A stretch of DNA of 64,000 bases from Agaribacterium haliotis (GCF_002312815.1 NZ_NKQJ01000015.1:1-64000); one strand, 5' to 3'; positions 45,313 through 57,497 are shown, counted from the first letter of the stretch. Notes: generated from the letters alone by a model not told the origin. Translations and numbers: made by a program.

Positions 45313-48300
45313 TTAGTTGCTGGACTTAAGTGCTTCCGTGAGTGCGTGCTCGATTTCCTCGGCACTGACTGTGTCACTGCTGACCTGAGTCTCAGCTTTC
45401 GAGCGGCGCTCGTTGTGATAAGCCAAACCAGTACCGGCAGGAATCAGACGCCCGACAACCACGTTTTCTTTCAGACCGCGCAGATTATCGATACGACCAG
45501 TTACCGCCGCCTCGGTCAATACGCGGGTTGTCTCCTGGAACGAAGCCGCAGAAATAAAGCTCTCGGTCGCCAGGGACGCCTTGGTAATACCGAGCAACTG
45601 GCGCTCGTAGTTAGCCGGGGCATTACCTTCAGCGCGCAGTTTTTCATTTGCCTCCAGCATGCGGGCGTATTCAACCTGCTCACCTTTAACAAAGTCACTG
45701 TCACCCATAGAGGTAACTTCGGCCTTGCGCAGCATCTGACGCACAATAACTTCAATGTGCTTATCGTTAATTTTTACACCCTGGAGGCGGTAAACATCCT
45801 GGATCTCGTTAACGATATAGTTAGTAAGCGCTTCAACACCCTTCAGGCGCAGAATATCGTGCGGGTTGCTCGGGCCTTCCGATACAACTTCACCCTTAGT
45901 TACGGTCTCACCTTCAAACACGGTCAACTGACGGTGCTTGGGAATCAGAACTTCGTAGTGGGTGCTGCCGTCGGCCAGCGGTTGACCATCGGCCGGGGTA
46001 ATCACCAAGCGGCGCTTGCCTTTGGTTTCTTTACCAAAGCTGACGATACCTGAGATTTCCGCAAGAATGCTTGGCTCTTTAGGCTTACGCGCTTCAAACA
46101 AATCGGCAACACGCGGCAGACCACCGGTAATATCACGGGTCTTCGAGCCTTCCTGAGGAATACGCGCAATAACGTCACCAATTTTAATGTCGTCACCGTC
46201 GCTGAGCATTAAGATCGCTTTAGGCGGCAGCAGGTAGTGAGCTGGCTGCTTGGTATTACCCAAGGTCACTTCATTGCCGTTTTCATCAACCAGCGTTACC
46301 GCAGGCTTCAGATCTTTACCAGCAGATGGACGCTCACCGCTGTCCATAACTTCCAGCGAGCTCAAACCAGTCAGCTCGTCTGTTTGCTTACGTACAGACA
46401 GGCCGTCTTCGGCGCCCGTCAGGGCAACCTTACCGTCCACTTCAGATACGATTGGGTGGGTGTGCGGATCCCACTTAGCAACAACGGAGCCGCCAGTAAC
46501 TTCCTGACCGTCCTGCACGCTAATAACAGCACCGTAAGGCAGCTTATAACGCTCGCGCTCACGACCGGCGCTATCGGCAACACTCAATTCACCACTACGA
46601 CTAACCGCTACTAAGCAGCCGTCCGCACGGGTAACGGTTTTGATGTTGTGCAGACGAACGGTACCGTCTTGGCGAACCTCAACACTGTCGGCGGCAGACG
46701 CTCGTGATGCCGCACCACCGATGTGGAAGGTACGCATTGTAAGCTGGGTACCCGGCTCACCAATGGACTGAGCGGCGATAACACCGACAGCTTCACCTTG
46801 GTTAACGCGGTGACCACGGGCCAGATCGCGACCGTAACACTGGGAACAAATACCGTATTTGGCCTCACAGGTTACCGGTGAGCGAACGATAACCTCATCG
46901 ATAGCCATCGCTTCAAAGCGCTCAACCCAGGCTTCGTCGATCAGTGTACCGGCAGGTATCAAAATCTCGTCGCTGTCCGGCTTAACGATGTCGCGAGCCA
47001 CAACACGACCGAGGATACGATCACCGAGTGATTCGATGATGTCACCACCTTCGATCACAGGTGTCATGGTCATACCAGAGTCGGTGCCACAGTCTACAGA
47101 AGTAACAACAACGTCCTGAGCAACGTCTACCAGACGACGGGTCAGGTAACCGGAGTTCGCCGTTTTCAGTGCGGTATCGGCCAAACCTTTACGAGCACCG
47201 TGAGTAGAGATGAAGTACTGCAGTACGTTCAGACCTTCACGGAAGTTCGCGATAATTGGGGTCTCGATAATTGAGCCGTCCGGACGAGCCATCAGACCAC
47301 GCATACCGGCGAGCTGACGAATCTGGGCTTGTGAACCACGCGCACCGGAATCGGCATACATAAACACCGAGTTAAACGAGGCTTGCTCACTGTCTTCGCC
47401 GTCTTTGGTCTTGACGGGCTCTTTTGAGATGCCTTCCATCATCGACTTGGTTACCAGGTCGTTTGCACGCGACCAGATGTCGATAACCTTGTTGTATTTT
47501 TCACCAGCGGTCACAAGACCGGAAGAGAACTGACTCTCGATGTCTTTTACTTCGGCTTCGGCGCTGTCGATAATGCCTGCTTTCTCAACCGGGATTTCAA
47601 AGTCGTTGACACCGATGGACGAACCCGACTTGGTCGAGAACGCGTAACCCATGTACATCAGCTGATCGGCAAAAATAACCGTTTCTTTCAGGCCTACCTG
47701 ACGGTAACAGAAGTTGATCAGGTTGGAGATCGCCTTTTTAACCAGGTTTTTGTTGACCAGGTCAAATGGAATGCCTTCGGGCACGATCTCAGAGAACAGT
47801 ACACGACCGACCGTGGTATCGACCACACGGGTGATTTTATCTTTTTCACCGTCTTCGCGAATGGCGTATTCGGTAATGCGACATTTAATTTTTGCCTGCA
47901 GGCCAACCTTGCCACCGTAATAAGCTCGGCTGACTTCGTTGGCGTCGGAGAACATCATGCCTTCACCGAGGTCGTTTACACGCTCGCGGCTCATCCAGTA
48001 CAAGCCGAGTACAACGTCCTGAGAAGGAACGATGATAGGCTCACCGGAGGCAGGTGAAAGGATGTTGTTGGTCGACATCATCAGCGCACGCGCTTCGAGC
48101 TGGGCTTCCAGCGTCAAAGGAACGTGAACAGCCATCTGGTCACCATCGAAGTCAGCGTTATACGCGGCACAAACCAGTGGGTGCAACTGCAGTGCTTTAC
48201 CTTCAATCAGTACAGGCTCAAACGCCTGGATACCGAGACGGTGAAGCGTTGGTGCGCGGTTGAGCAGTACCGGGTGCTCGCGAATAACTTCGTCGAGGAT

Positions 48301-49530
48301 GTCCCATACGATGGGCTCTTCGCGCTCAACCATTTTCTTCGCAGCTTTAATGGTGGTCGCAAGGCCACGGTGCTCAAGCTTGGAGAAGATAAACGGCTTA
48401 AACAGCTCGAGGGCCATCTTCTTAGGCAGACCACACTGGTGCAGGCGCAGCTCAGGACCGGATACAATTACGGTACGGCCAGAGTAGTCAACACGCTTAC
48501 CGAGCAGGTTCTGACGGAAACGACCCTGCTTACCTTTAATCATGTCGGCAAGTGATTTCAGAGGACGCTTGTTGGAGCCGGTGATCGCACGACCGCGACG
48601 GCCGTTATCGAGTAGCGCATCAACAGATTCTTGCAACATACGCTTTTCGTTGCGCACGATGATGTCAGGAGCGTTCAGGTCCAGAAGACGCTTCAAACGG
48701 TTGTTGCGGTTGATTACACGACGGTAGAGATCGTTCAAGTCTGAAGTCGCAAAACGACCGCCGTCGAGAGGAACCAGTGGGCGCAGATCAGGTGGAAGTA
48801 CAGGCAGTACCTCAAGAATCATCCACTCTGGCTTATTGCCACTTTGGTAAAACGCTTCAAGCAGCTTCAGACGCTTGCTCAGCTTTTTGATCTTGGTTTC
48901 AGAATTGGTTTGCGGAATCTCTTCACGCAGGCGCTGAACTTCACTTTCAAGGTGAATATCAGAGATCAGCGCTTCGATTGCTTCGGCGCCCATCTTGGCT
49001 TCAAACTCGTCGCCAAACTCTTCCATCGCCTCGTAGTACTGTTCGTCGGTCAGCAACTGGCCGCGCTCGAGTGTAGTCATACCCGGCTCGGTGACAACAT
49101 AGCTTTCAAAATACAGCACACGCTCGATTGAGCGCAGAGTCATGTCGAGCAACAAACCGATGCGGCTTGGCAGAGATTTCAAAAACCAGATATGCGCAAC
49201 CGGGCTGGCCAGCTCGATGTGACCCATGCGGTCGCGGCGAACTTTGGTCAGGGTTACTTCAACACCACATTTTTCACAGATAATGCCGCGGTGCTTCATG
49301 CGCTTGTACTTACCGCACAGGCACTCGTAATCTTTTACCGGGCCAAAAATCTTGGCACAGAACAAGCCGTCGCGCTCGGGCTTGAAGGTGCGGTAGTTAA
49401 TGGTTTCTGGCTTTTTAACTTCACCAAAAGACCAGGAACGGATCATTTCCGGGGAGGCCAGGCCGATGCGGATACCATCGAACTCCATCGTCTGACCCTG
49501 GTTTTTAATAAGATTCAGTAAGTCTTTCAA
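45313..49530 (-). CDS. rpoC: DNA-directed RNA polymerase beta' subunit
   Basis: 1405 residues. Catalytic largest subunit. The N-terminal zinc site has Cys70, Cys72, Cys85 and Cys88 (ECLCGKY and ICEKCGVEV); the clamp, the Mg-binding [12 protein letters not shown] and the second zinc site ([15 protein letters not shown]) are in place. It ends in a helical tail, [11 protein letters not shown]. Full length for gammaproteobacteria. It lies 77 bp downstream of rpoB. Confidence 0.97.
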   Translation of the reverse strand: MKDLLNLIKNQGQTMEFDGIRIGLASPEMIRSWSFGEVKKPETINYRTFKPERDGLFCAKIFGPVKDYECLCGKYKRMKHRGIICEKCGVEVTLTKVRRDRMGHIELASPVAHIWFLKSLPSRIGLLLDMTLRSIERVLYFESYVVTEPGMTTLERGQLLTDEQYYEAMEEFGDEFEAKMGAEAIEALISDIHLESEVQRLREEIPQTNSETKIKKLSKRLKLLEAFYQSGNKPEWMILEVLPVLPPDLRPLVPLDGGRFATSDLNDLYRRVINRNNRLKRLLDLNAPDIIVRNEKRMLQESVDALLDNGRRGRAITGSNKRPLKSLADMIKGKQGRFRQNLLGKRVDYSGRTVIVSGPELRLHQCGLPKKMALELFKPFIFSKLEHRGLATTIKAAKKMVEREEPIVWDILDEVIREHPVLLNRAPTLHRLGIQAFEPVLIEGKALQLHPLVCAAYNADFDGDQMAVHVPLTLEAQLEARALMMSTNNILSPASGEPIIVPSQDVVLGLYWMSRERVNDLGEGMMFSDANEVSRAYYGGKVGLQAKIKCRITEYAIREDGEKDKITRVVDTTVGRVLFSEIVPEGIPFDLVNKNLVKKAISNLINFCYRQVGLKETVIFADQLMYMGYAFSTKSGSSIGVNDFEIPVEKAGIIDSAEAEVKDIESQFSSGLVTAGEKYNKVIDIWSRANDLVTKSMMEGISKEPVKTKDGEDSEQASFNSVFMYADSGARGSQAQIRQLAGMRGLMARPDGSIIETPIIANFREGLNVLQYFISTHGARKGLADTALKTANSGYLTRRLVDVAQDVVVTSVDCGTDSGMTMTPVIEGGDIIESLGDRILGRVVARDIVKPDSDEILIPAGTLIDEAWVERFEAMAIDEVIVRSPVTCEAKYGICSQCYGRDLARGHRVNQGEAVGVIAAQSIGEPGTQLTMRTFHIGGAASRASAADSVEVRQDGTVRLHNIKTVTRADGCLVAVSRSGELSVADSAGRERERYKLPYGAVISVQDGQEVTGGSVVAKWDPHTHPIVSEVDGKVALTGAEDGLSVRKQTDELTGLSSLEVMDSGERPSAGKDLKPAVTLVDENGNEVTLGNTKQPAHYLLPPKAILMLSDGDDIKIGDVIARIPQEGSKTRDITGGLPRVADLFEARKPKEPSILAEISGIVSFGKETKGKRRLVITPADGQPLADGSTHYEVLIPKHRQLTVFEGETVTKGEVVSEGPSNPHDILRLKGVEALTNYIVNEIQDVYRLQGVKINDKHIEVIVRQMLRKAEVTSMGDSDFVKGEQVEYARMLEANEKLRAEGNAPANYERQLLGITKASLATESFISAASFQETTRVLTEAAVTGRIDNLRGLKENVVVGRLIPAGTGLAYHNERRSKAETQVSSDTVSAEEIEHALTEALKSSN

Positions 49531-49607
49531 GGCTTTTCCTCCAGCTTATCGCTGTCTATTGGGTTGCCGCATAAAGCTGACAACCCACCCTTAATTTGGT
49601 GTTTGGA

Positions 49608-52600
49608 TTATTCGAGTTCGATATTGATGCCCAGGGAGCGGATCTCTTTAACAAGTACGTTAAAGGATTCCGGCATACCAGGCTCCATACGGTGATCACC
49701 GTCGACAACGTTTTTGTACATTTTTGTACGTCCAGCAACGTCATCCGACTTAACTGTGAGCATTTCCTGCAGCGTGTACGCCGCACCGTATGCTTCGAGG
49801 GCCCAAACCTCCATCTCACCGAATCGCTGACCACCAAACTGAGCTTTACCGCCCAGAGGCTGCTGAGTAACAAGTGAGTACGAACCGGTAGAACGGGCGT
49901 GCATCTTGTCATCAACCAGGTGATTCAGTTTCAGCATATACATGTAACCGACGGTAGTCGGGCGCATAAATGCGTCGCCCGTACGGCCATCAAAGAGTGT
50001 CATCTGGCCACTTTCTGGCAGATCGGCCAGCTTCAGCAGCTCTTTAATTTCACTCTCTTTGGCGCCGTCAAATACCGGTGTCGCCATCGGTACACCCGCG
50101 CGCAAATTCGCTGCCAACTCGCGAATTTCGTCATCGCTGAAGCTGTCGAGCTGCTCAACTTTAACTTCGTCGCTGTGGTTGTAAACCTCGGCGAGGAACT
50201 TGCGAAGCTCAGCGATTTCACGCTGCTCTTTGACCATGGTATCGATCTTTTCACCGAGACCTTTAGCCGCTAAGCCCAAGTGCATTTCAAGCACCTGACC
50301 AACGTTCATTCGCGACGGTACACCCAGTGGGTTTAAAACGATGTCGATAGGACGGCCGTGCTCGTCGTAAGGCATATCTTCAACCGGCACAATGGTCGAG
50401 ATAACACCCTTGTTACCGTGGCGGCCCGCCATCTTGTCACCGGGCTGAATACGACGTTTGATCGCGAGGTAAACCTTGACAATCTTAAGTACGCCAGGCG
50501 CCAAGTCATCGCCGGTTTCAAGCTTTTTACGCTTGTCTTCGAGGCGCGCGTCGAGCTCTTTGCGGCTCTCAGCCAGGTGCTCTTCGGCCAGGTCGAGCTG
50601 CTCATTGAGCGCATCGTCGGCCATGCGGATCTTGAACCAATCACTCAGAGCCAAAGCTTCGAGCTGCTCGGCAGTCACTTCTGCGCCTTTCTTAACGCCG
50701 CTGTTATTGGCTGCGGTCTGGCCAACCAGAGCGCGCTTGAGGCGCTCAAAGGTGGCCTCTTCGATGATGCGGAACTCTTCGTTGAGGTCTTTGCGAACCT
50801 CGTCGAGCATCATCTCTTCGATTTCTTTAGAGCGCTGATCTTTTTCCAGTCCATCGCGAGTAAAGACCTGTACGTCGATTACTGTACCTTTAACACTTGA
50901 AGGCACACGCAGCGACGTGTCTTTAACATCGGAGGCTTTCTCACCAAAAATTGCGCGCAGCAGTTTTTCTTCCGGAGTCAGCTGGGTCTCACCTTTAGGC
51001 GTAACCTTACCGACCAGGATGTCACCGGCGATCACTTCAGCACCGACATAAACAATGCCGCTTTCGTCAAGTTTAGACAGCGCGCCTTCGCCAACATTGG
51101 GAATATCTGCGGTGATCTCTTCACTGCCGAGCTTGGTATCACGTGCGATACAAGTCAGCTCTTGAATGTGAATAGAGGTAAAACGATCTTCCTGAACGAC
51201 ATTTTCGCTAACGAGGATGGAATCCTCGAAGTTATAACCATTCCAGGTCATAAACGCGATACGCATGTTCTGGCCGAGCGCCAGCTCACCTAAGTCAACC
51301 GACGGGCCATCGGCGAGGATGTCACCGCGGGCAATCGTATCGCCAACACGCACCAGTGGGCGCTGGTTAATACAGGTGTTCTGGTTCGAACGGGTGTACT
51401 TGGTCAAGTTGTAGATATCAACACCCGCTTCGCCGGCGTCAACTTCTTCATCACTTACCTTGATAACAATGCGGCCGGCGTCAACACGCTCAACCGTACC
51501 GCCGCGCTTAGCAACCTCACAGACGCCGGAATCGCGCGCAACGGTGCGCTCCATACCGGTACCAACCAGAGGTTTCTGCGCTTTCAGGGTAGGTACAGCC
51601 TGACGCTGCATGTTCGAGCCCATCAATGCGCGGTTCGCATCATCGTGCTCGAGGAACGGAATCAATGAGGCCGCAACCGATACAACCTGGCGCGGGCTGA
51701 CGTCCATATATTCAACATCGGCCGGGGTCTTTAAGGTAAATTCGCCCATGTGACGCGAGCTGACCAGCTCGTCGCTCAACATACCATTGTCGTCAATGGT
51801 GGCAGACGCCTGTGCAATTACGAAATGGGCTTCGTTAATAGCACTTAAGTATTCGATCTCGTCGGTAACTTTACCGTCGACAACTTTGCGCACCGGGCTT
51901 TCGAGGAAGCCGTAGCTGTTGGTGCGGGCATAGGTTGCCAGTGAGTTAATCAGACCAATGTTTGGACCTTCAGGGGTCTCAATTGGACATACGCGACCGT
52001 AGTGAGTTGAGTGAACATCGCGAACCTCAAAGCCGGCGCGCTCACGCGTCAGACCACCGGGGCCGAGAGCAGAAACACGACGCTTGTGAGTTACCTCAGA
52101 CAGCGGGTTGTTCTGATCCATAAATTGAGACAGCTGAGATGAACCGAAGAACTCTTTAACTGCAGCGGCAACAGGCTTGGCATTGATCAGATCCTGAGGC
52201 ATCAGGCCTTCTGATTCAGCCATGCTCAAACGCTCTTTAACAGCGCGCTCTACACGAACCAGACCTACGCGGAATTGGTTCTCGGCCATTTCACCAACGG
52301 AGCGCACACGGCGGTTACCGAGGTGGTCGATATCATCGACGGTGCCGTCACCGTTGCGGATGGAAATTAATGTTTTCAGTACATCAACGATGTCTTCTCG
52401 AGAGAGAATACCTTCGCCGGTCTCTTCCTCACGACCTAAGCGACGGTTGAACTTCATGCGGCCAACGGCGCTTAAATCGTAACGCTCGTAAGAGAAGAAC
52501 AAGTTCTCAAACAGGGCTTCAGCACTTTCTTTTGTCGGCGGCTCACCGGGGCGCATCATGCGGTAGATTTCCACCAGCGCCTCAAGCTCGGTGCGGCTTG

Positions 52601-53675
52601 GGTCAATACGCAAGGTGTCGGAAACAAACGAACCGCAGTCGAGATCGTTGGTGTACAGCGTCTCGATACCGGAGACATTTGCTTCGCGCAGAGTTTCGAT
52701 AACCTCTTCGGTGATCTCGGTATTACACTCGAGTACGACTTCACCGGTATCGGTGTTGACGATATCTTTGGCTATGCTCAGCCCCAGGATGTAGTCAGCT
52801 GGCACAACCAACTGGCTAACACCGGCTTTTTCGAGCTTGCCAATATGGCGCGCAGTAACCCTGCGGCCCTCTTCAACCACAACATTGCCTTCGCCGTCTT
52901 TGATATCGAAGCTGGCAATTTCGCCGCGCAAACGTGCAGGTACAAGCTCGAGCTTGATCTCTTCACCGATTTCAAAGGTCGAGGTCTCGAAGAACATGTC
53001 GAGAATCTGCTCGTTGCTGTAACCCAGCGCGCGCAACAAAATAGTCGCTGGCAGTTTACGGCGGCGGTCGATACGTACGTAAACAAGATCCTTAGGATCA
53101 AACTCAAAGTCGAGCCATGAACCACGGTAAGGAATAACGCGCGCGCTGTAGAGCAATTTACCGGAGCTGTGAGTCTTACCTTTGTCGTGCTCAAAAAATA
53201 CGCCCGGTGAACGGTGCAACTGGCTGACAATTACACGCTCGGTACCGTTAATAATAAAGGTGCCGTGGTCGGTCATGAGTGGAATTTCACCCATGTACAC
53301 TTCTTGCTCTTTAATATCCTTGATCGCTTTGGTCGAGGACTCTTTATCGTAAATAATCAGACGAACTTTTACGCGCAGCGGCACAGCAAAGGTAGCGCCG
53401 CGCAGCATGCACTCTTTTTCGTCAAATACGGGCTTGCCGAGGCTGTAGCTCACGTACTCAAGCGCGGCGCTGCCAGAGTAAGAGCTAATAGGGAATACTG
53501 ACTTAAATGCCGCTTGCAGACCGATATCTTTTCTTTCATTATCGGCCTTACCTGCTTGGGCGAACTGTCGGTAAGAGTCCAACTGAATCGCCAGCAGATG
53601 CGGGATGTCCATGACGTGTGGCAGCTTGCCAAAATCCTTACGGATACGCTTTTTTTCTGTATACGAGTAAGCCAT
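49608..53675 (-). CDS. rpoB: DNA-directed RNA polymerase beta subunit
   Basis: 1355 residues. The rifampicin pocket reads [20 protein letters not shown] then [20 protein letters not shown], the susceptible form. The following segment has [13 protein letters not shown], with Ser where E. coli has Pro564. The C-terminal clamp-binding part ends in [12 protein letters not shown]. It is downstream of rplL, with a terminator-like hairpin in the 277-bp gap. Confidence 0.97.
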   Translation of the reverse strand: MAYSYTEKKRIRKDFGKLPHVMDIPHLLAIQLDSYRQFAQAGKADNERKDIGLQAAFKSVFPISSYSGSAALEYVSYSLGKPVFDEKECMLRGATFAVPLRVKVRLIIYDKESSTKAIKDIKEQEVYMGEIPLMTDHGTFIINGTERVIVSQLHRSPGVFFEHDKGKTHSSGKLLYSARVIPYRGSWLDFEFDPKDLVYVRIDRRRKLPATILLRALGYSNEQILDMFFETSTFEIGEEIKLELVPARLRGEIASFDIKDGEGNVVVEEGRRVTARHIGKLEKAGVSQLVVPADYILGLSIAKDIVNTDTGEVVLECNTEITEEVIETLREANVSGIETLYTNDLDCGSFVSDTLRIDPSRTELEALVEIYRMMRPGEPPTKESAEALFENLFFSYERYDLSAVGRMKFNRRLGREEETGEGILSREDIVDVLKTLISIRNGDGTVDDIDHLGNRRVRSVGEMAENQFRVGLVRVERAVKERLSMAESEGLMPQDLINAKPVAAAVKEFFGSSQLSQFMDQNNPLSEVTHKRRVSALGPGGLTRERAGFEVRDVHSTHYGRVCPIETPEGPNIGLINSLATYARTNSYGFLESPVRKVVDGKVTDEIEYLSAINEAHFVIAQASATIDDNGMLSDELVSSRHMGEFTLKTPADVEYMDVSPRQVVSVAASLIPFLEHDDANRALMGSNMQRQAVPTLKAQKPLVGTGMERTVARDSGVCEVAKRGGTVERVDAGRIVIKVSDEEVDAGEAGVDIYNLTKYTRSNQNTCINQRPLVRVGDTIARGDILADGPSVDLGELALGQNMRIAFMTWNGYNFEDSILVSENVVQEDRFTSIHIQELTCIARDTKLGSEEITADIPNVGEGALSKLDESGIVYVGAEVIAGDILVGKVTPKGETQLTPEEKLLRAIFGEKASDVKDTSLRVPSSVKGTVIDVQVFTRDGLEKDQRSKEIEEMMLDEVRKDLNEEFRIIEEATFERLKRALVGQTAANNSGVKKGAEVTAEQLEALALSDWFKIRMADDALNEQLDLAEEHLAESRKELDARLEDKRKKLETGDDLAPGVLKIVKVYLAIKRRIQPGDKMAGRHGNKGVISTIVPVEDMPYDEHGRPIDIVLNPLGVPSRMNVGQVLEMHLGLAAKGLGEKIDTMVKEQREIAELRKFLAEVYNHSDEVKVEQLDSFSDDEIRELAANLRAGVPMATPVFDGAKESEIKELLKLADLPESGQMTLFDGRTGDAFMRPTTVGYMYMLKLNHLVDDKMHARSTGSYSLVTQQPLGGKAQFGGQRFGEMEVWALEAYGAAYTLQEMLTVKSDDVAGRTKMYKNVVDGDHRMEPGMPESFNVLVKEIRSLGINIELE

Positions 53676-53952
53676 TCGCGTGGTATTCCTCAGCTTGTTT
53701 AAGGATGGTTGCCCGACGCAGCATTATTTATCAGCGTCGCGGCGGCCCCATTTCTCACATTGCCGTCAAGCGGCAACATTCCCCTGAGCGGGGCAATCAG
53801 CCAACTCCGTGGCCAACCTTTGCAGCGGCATCAGAATGCGTACCACTGCTAATTTGCTTGTCTGTAGAATGATTTCCTACAAGCACAAAAGGGCCGGCGA
53901 ACCATCGGTCCGCCAGCCCTCGCTTAAAGGCGAGTAGCGCCTTTGAAGCAAC
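53676..53952 (-). other. rplL–rpoB intergenic leader
   Basis: 277 bp without a gene. It contains the attenuator hairpin at 53887–53919 and, nearer rpoB, sequence that would form the rpoB 5' leader. In E. coli this gap holds an attenuator and an RNase III site; the attenuator is visible here. Confidence 0.6.
53887..53919 (-). terminator. Attenuator-type terminator between rplL and rpoB
   Basis: On the minus strand GGGCTGGCG and CGCCGGCCC form a 9-bp stem (one G-U) followed by TTTTGTG. It lies about 35 bp after the rplL stop, where partial termination lets ribosomal proteins be made in excess over RNA polymerase in E. coli. Confidence 0.85.
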
Positions 53953-54333
53953 TTACTTAAGCTCGACAGAAGCGCCTGCTGCTTCCAGCTTAGCTTTAGC
54001 TTCTTCAGCGTCTTCTTTAGAAACGCCTTCTTTAACAGAAGCAGGTGCCCCGTCAACCATGCCCTTGGCTTCTTTCAGGCCAAGACCAGTGATTTCACGT
54101 ACAGCTTTGATGACGTTAACTTTCTTGTCACCAGCAGCAGTCAGAACAACGTCGAACTCAGTTTGTTCTTCAGCAGCGGCACCAGCGTCACCACCAGCAG
54201 CTGGGCCAGCAACGGCAACAGCAGCGGCAGCAGAAACGCCGAACTTTTCTTCCATTGCTTCAACGAGCTCAACAACTTCCATTACGCTCATTTCAGCAAT
54301 TGCATTCAAGATATCTTCTTTTGACAGAGCCAT
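53953..54333 (-). CDS. rplL: 50S ribosomal protein L7/L12
   Basis: 126 residues. Forms the stalk dimers that recruit translation GTPases. The N-terminal dimer helix region ([20 protein letters not shown]), an Ala/Gly-rich hinge near 38–52 and the C-terminal factor-binding domain ([20 protein letters not shown]) are in order. Follows rplJ by 45 bp and precedes an attenuator before rpoB. Confidence 0.97.
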   Translation of the reverse strand: MALSKEDILNAIAEMSVMEVVELVEAMEEKFGVSAAAAVAVAGPAAGGDAGAAAEEQTEFDVVLTAAGDKKVNVIKAVREITGLGLKEAKGMVDGAPASVKEGVSKEDAEEAKAKLEAAGASVELK

Positions 54334-54378
54334 TTCTCAATCTCCGGTTAAAAACTATTAAAAATAAAAAAAGCGCTA

Positions 54379-54909
54379 TTAAGCGGCGTCTTGTTTCTGA
54401 TCGCGAACCGCAGCAACAACACGAGTAACCTTGGTAGGTACTTCGTTGAAGGTGCGAACCAGTTTGGTAACTGGGGCAATCATGACAGAAGCCAGCTGGC
54501 CAAGAGCCTGTTCCAAAGTAGGCAGTTTCGCCAATACGTCGAGCTGGCTAGCATCGAGTGCTTTACCACCAACAGACAGGGCTTTAACTTCAAACTTTTC
54601 TTGCTCTTTAGCGAAGTCTTTGAACAGACGCGCAGCTGCACCTGGATCTTCCATTGAGAAACCAAAGATGCTCGGGCCAACGAGTTGGTCATTAAGACAT
54701 TCAAACTCGGTGCCTTGCATCGCACGCTTAGCCAGAGTGTTGCGAACAACACGCAGGCTTACGTTATTCTCACGGGCCTGCTTGCGCAGGGAATCCATGG
54801 CGCCAGCGGTTACACCGCGGGCATCAGCTACAACCAAAGACAGAGCATTGGCCGCTGTTTCATTAACGTCAGCAACAATCGCTTTTTTATCTTCAAGTCC
54901 AATAGCCAT
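54379..54909 (-). CDS. rplJ: 50S ribosomal protein L10
   Basis: 176 residues. Anchors the L7/L12 stalk and, as the L10-L12 complex, represses its own mRNA in E. coli. [20 protein letters not shown] and [19 protein letters not shown] are conserved, and the C-terminal helix for L12 binding is at the end. A CAGGAG ribosome binding site precedes the start. An L10-leader-like structure lies at 54934–55017. Confidence 0.97.
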   Translation of the reverse strand: MAIGLEDKKAIVADVNETAANALSLVVADARGVTAGAMDSLRKQARENNVSLRVVRNTLAKRAMQGTEFECLNDQLVGPSIFGFSMEDPGAAARLFKDFAKEQEKFEVKALSVGGKALDASQLDVLAKLPTLEQALGQLASVMIAPVTKLVRTFNEVPTKVTRVVAAVRDQKQDAA

Positions 54910-54933
54910 TTTAATAAATCTCCTGGATTTGAA

Positions 54934-55017
54934 GGTTAAGATAGTCTGGCACCATTGCCGGACTAACCATTTAAGCGGTGATCAGATCCATCAATCTAAT
55001 TCTGGATTGGGTCACAC
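54934..55017 (-). promoter_or_regulatory. L10-type leader structure upstream of rplJ
   Basis: On the minus strand GGTTA–GTCCGGCA…TGCCAGAC–TAACC forms a bulged hairpin (54934–54968) ending about 25 nt before the rplJ start. Just upstream a second stem GGTG…CACC encloses CCAATC with GATTGATGG (54976–55017). Position and shape match the autoregulatory leader bound by L10-L12 in gammaproteobacteria. Confidence 0.65.
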
Positions 55018-55154
55018 CGTCTGCGTAGGCTGATCCTTTTAAGCTTCTTCGACACTTGCCTCATTAAGGCAGAATACAGTCTCTAAAGCGCCTACGGTCT
55101 TTGACGGCCCGTGTGCAAAACTCAGCTCACACAGACCACAAAGTTCTTTTTAAG

Positions 55155-55178
55155 AAAAAGTTTTCTCCTGGAAAACTT
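55155..55178 (-). terminator. Terminator between rplA and rplJ
   Basis: On the minus strand AAGTTTTC–CAGGA–GAAAACTT is an 8-bp stem followed by TTTC and more T/A. AT-rich stem, so moderate strength; it lies about 135 bp after the rplA stop. Confidence 0.55.
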
Positions 55179-55183
55179 ATTCA

Positions 55184-55294
55184 TTCGCCAAGCCAACTAC
55201 TGGCGAAGCCGCGTGGGGCTTCTTGTAGTCAGCTGGCTCGCATTCGCCATGCGAATGGCACTACGTCCGTGTAGCGCTGATGTCTCGCAAGACA
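55184..55294 (-). other. Cluster of hairpins downstream of rplA
   Basis: Within 111 bp: TGTCT/AGACA (55281–55294), a perfect CATTCGC/GCGAATG with 3-nt loop (55241–55257), and a larger fold in which GAAGCC/GGCTTC (55205–55222) and TTCGCCA/TGGCGAA (55184–55207) compete for the same bases, inside AGCCA/TGGCT (55191–55238). Two alternative stems next to a terminator recall attenuator layouts. Confidence 0.5.
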
Positions 55295-55313
55295 CCCCGA
55301 TTTAATCTTTCGA

Positions 55314-56003
55314 TTAAGCCTCGATAGAAGCCAGGTCGATAGCCAGACCTGGGCCCATAGTGGTGCTCAGGCTGATTTTTTTCAGGTATACGCCTTTGGC
55401 AGAAGCCGGCTTAACCTTTTTCAGCTCGGCCAACAGAGCTTCAAGGTTTTCCTTGATAGCATTTGGCTCGAAACTGATTTTGCCGATGCCGCCGTGAACA
55501 ACACCACCTTTGTCAGCGCGGAAACGCACCTGACCGGCTTTGGCGTTTTTAATCGCGTCAGCAACGTTAGGGGTAACAGTACCGGTTTTAGGGTTAGGCA
55601 TCAGACCGCGGGGACCAAGCACCTGTCCTAAGGTACCAACAACGCGCATCGCCGCAGGGTCAGCAATCACCACGTCGAAATTCATTTCGCCGCCTTTGAT
55701 TTGCTCAGCCAGATCTTCCATACCAACCAGATCTGCACCAGCTTCTTTAGCGGCATCAGCATTGGCAGTGAACACAGCTACGCGAACTTCTTTACCTGTA
55801 CCGTGAGGCAGGCTGGAGGCACCGCGAACAGCTTGATCAGATTTACGAGGGTCGATACCGAGGTTGATCGCCGCGTCGACAGTCTCACTGAACTTAACCG
55901 TTGAGAATTCTTTTAACAGAGCGACCGCTTCTTCGATTGGGTACTGCTTACCCAGCTCTACTTTTTCAGCGATCAGCTTTTGACGTTTGCTTAACTTAGC
56001 CAT
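55314..56003 (-). CDS. rplA: 50S ribosomal protein L1
   Basis: 229 residues. Forms the mobile L1 stalk and in E. coli represses the rplKA m[41 protein letters not shown] and [20 protein letters not shown] are diagnostic. One base separates it from rplK, so the two are translationally linked. Confidence 0.97.
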   Translation of the reverse strand: MAKLSKRQKLIAEKVELGKQYPIEEAVALLKEFSTVKFSETVDAAINLGIDPRKSDQAVRGASSLPHGTGKEVRVAVFTANADAAKEAGADLVGMEDLAEQIKGGEMNFDVVIADPAAMRVVGTLGQVLGPRGLMPNPKTGTVTPNVADAIKNAKAGQVRFRADKGGVVHGGIGKISFEPNAIKENLEALLAELKKVKPASAKGVYLKKISLSTTMGPGLAIDLASIEA

Positions 56004-56004
56004 C

Positions 56005-56439
56005 TTAGTTCACACCCTCAGTATCAAGACCCATGGCGCGTGCGGAACCTGCGATAGTGCGCACGGCAGCATCCATATCAGCGGCGGTCAGGTCGGGATC
56101 TTTTGCTTTAGCAATTTCTTCCAACTGAGCACGGTTTACCTTGCCAACTTTTTCAGTGTTGGGGCGGCCGCTGCCTTTTTTGATGCCTGCAGCTTTTTTC
56201 AACAAGAAAGAAGCCGGAGGAGTTTTCATAGTGAAGGTGAAGCTGCGATCGTTGTATACAGAGATCACAACAGGCACTGGAGCGCCCGGCTCTTGGCTCT
56301 GAGTGGCAGCGTTAAATGCCTTACAGAATTCCATGATGTTTACGCCGTGCTGACCCAGAGCGGGACCAACTGGGGGACTTGGGTTAGCTTGACCAGCTGC
56401 GATTTGCAGCTTGATGTAGCCTTCTACTTTCTTAGCCAT
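56005..56439 (-). CDS. rplK: 50S ribosomal protein L11
   Basis: 144 residues. At the GTPase-associated centre and needed for RelA activation. [20 protein letters not shown] with [20 protein letters not shown] is the classic N-terminal domain, methylated by PrmA in E. coli. First gene of the rplKA pair after nusG; the 90-bp leader carries a hairpin (56470–56493). Confidence 0.97.
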   Translation of the reverse strand: MAKKVEGYIKLQIAAGQANPSPPVGPALGQHGVNIMEFCKAFNAATQSQEPGAPVPVVISVYNDRSFTFTMKTPPASFLLKKAAGIKKGSGRPNTEKVGKVNRAQLEEIAKAKDPDLTAADMDAAVRTIAGSARAMGLDTEGVN

Positions 56440-56469
56440 AATGGCCTCCTATCGTTGGGTATAACGCCT

Positions 56470-56493
56470 CTTAAGTGCGGAAGCACACTTAAG
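56470..56493 (-). promoter_or_regulatory. Hairpin in the rplK leader (possible L1 site)
   Basis: CTTAAGTG (56470–56477) pairs perfectly with CACTTAAG (56486–56493) around an 8-nt loop that can extend through GTGC/GCAC. In E. coli L1 binds the rplK leader; whether this stem is that site is not established. Confidence 0.4.
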
Positions 56494-56529
56494 TCTCAGG
56501 CTTCCCGGTTAAATAAATCGCCGCAGCGA

Positions 56530-57063
56530 TTAAGCTTTTTCTACTTGGCTGAACTCGAGCTCAACAGGCGTAGAACGACCAAAAATCAAAACGGCAACTT
56601 GCAGACGGTTTTTCTCGTAGTTCACTTCTTCAACAACTCCGTTAAAGTCGTTGAATGGGCCGTCAATAACACGAACCATTTCGCCCGGCTCAAACAAGGT
56701 TTTAGGCTTGGGCTTATCGGCGCTGTCATCAACGCGCTGCAAGATCAAGTCGGCTTCTTTCTGAGTGATTGGTGCAGGCTTGTCAGCCTTACCACCAATA
56801 AAACCCATTACTCGGGGGGTTTCTTTAACTAAGTGCCAGCTGTCGTCATTTAACTCCATCTGCACCAGCACGTAGCCGGGGAAAAACTTCCGCTCCGACT
56901 TACGCTTCTGACCACCGCGAATTTCGACCACTTCCTCGGTCGGAACAAGCACATCACCAAAAATATCCTGCATGCCGTGCAACTCAATGCGCTCTTTGAG
57001 CGCCGAAGCTACTTTTTTCTCGTAGCCGGAGTAGGCATGAACGACGTACCAGTTTTTCGCCAT
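56530..57063 (-). CDS. nusG: Transcription termination/antitermination factor NusG
   Basis: 177 residues. N-terminal NGN domain ([20 protein letters not shown], then [14 protein letters not shown]) binds RNA polymerase; the C-terminal KOW domain ([19 protein letters not shown]) contacts Rho or S10. Usual length. It follows secE by 10 bp and precedes rplK. Confidence 0.97.
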   Translation of the reverse strand: MAKNWYVVHAYSGYEKKVASALKERIELHGMQDIFGDVLVPTEEVVEIRGGQKRKSERKFFPGYVLVQMELNDDSWHLVKETPRVMGFIGGKADKPAPITQKEADLILQRVDDSADKPKPKTLFEPGEMVRVIDGPFNDFNGVVEEVNYEKNRLQVAVLIFGRSTPVELEFSQVEKA

Positions 57064-57073
57064 GAAATTCTAC

Positions 57074-57460
57074 CTAAGCAATTACCAACGAAGCCAACCA
57101 ACCTATCAAGGTATCGAGGCCCCAGAGAATTAACGCCGCAACGAGCACCACCGCAACAACAATTAAGGTTGTTTGTGTCACTTCTTGGCGAGTCGGCCAG
57201 ACAACTTTGCGAATCTCGACCTGAGAGGCTTTAAGCAAAGCCCAAAACGCTGCACCCTTGGCAGTATTCACCGCAACAAAGGCCGCCAAAGCGATTACAG
57301 CCACAACAGCGACAACACGCAAAATAAGCGCGTACTGCTCATCAAAATAAGTAAAGGCGACTGCGCCACCAACAACTAATGCGACAGCAACCAACCACTT
57401 CAACGCATCAAAGCGGTACTCTTTTTCTTCCAACTTAGTACTCATGAATGACGTACTCAT
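57074..57460 (-). CDS. secE: Protein translocase subunit SecE
   Basis: About 128 residues, the three-helix form typical of gammaproteobacteria: helices near 23–40, 48–68 and 100–122, with the conserved amphipathic VEIRKVVWPTRQEVTQTTL before the last. SecE clamps SecY. Two candidate starts read ATGAGTAC, at 57458–57460 and 57443–57445; neither has a strong ribosome binding site, so the first five residues are uncertain. Between tRNA-Trp and nusG. Confidence 0.95.
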   Translation of the reverse strand: MSTSFMSTKLEEKEYRFDALKWLVAVALVVGGAVAFTYFDEQYALILRVVAVVAVIALAAFVAVNTAKGAAFWALLKASQVEIRKVVWPTRQEVTQTTLIVVAVVLVAALILWGLDTLIGWLASLVIA

Positions 57461-57497
57461 AAACGACCAAAGCAGCCATTAGGCTGCAATGAGAATT

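Larger units (their letters stand above)
54910..55313 (-). other. rplA–rplJ intergenic region
   Basis: 404 bp without a gene. From the rplA end it holds several hairpins (55183–55294), a T-tailed terminator (55155–55178) and the L10-type leader (54934–55017). A promoter for rplJ should lie about 55030–55140 but no consensus pair stood out. Confidence 0.55.

Noticed and set aside
45205..46053. Plus-strand frame of 282 codons overlapping the end of rpoC
   Set aside because: Opposite strand of conserved rpoC codons, and its first part is the str promoter region.
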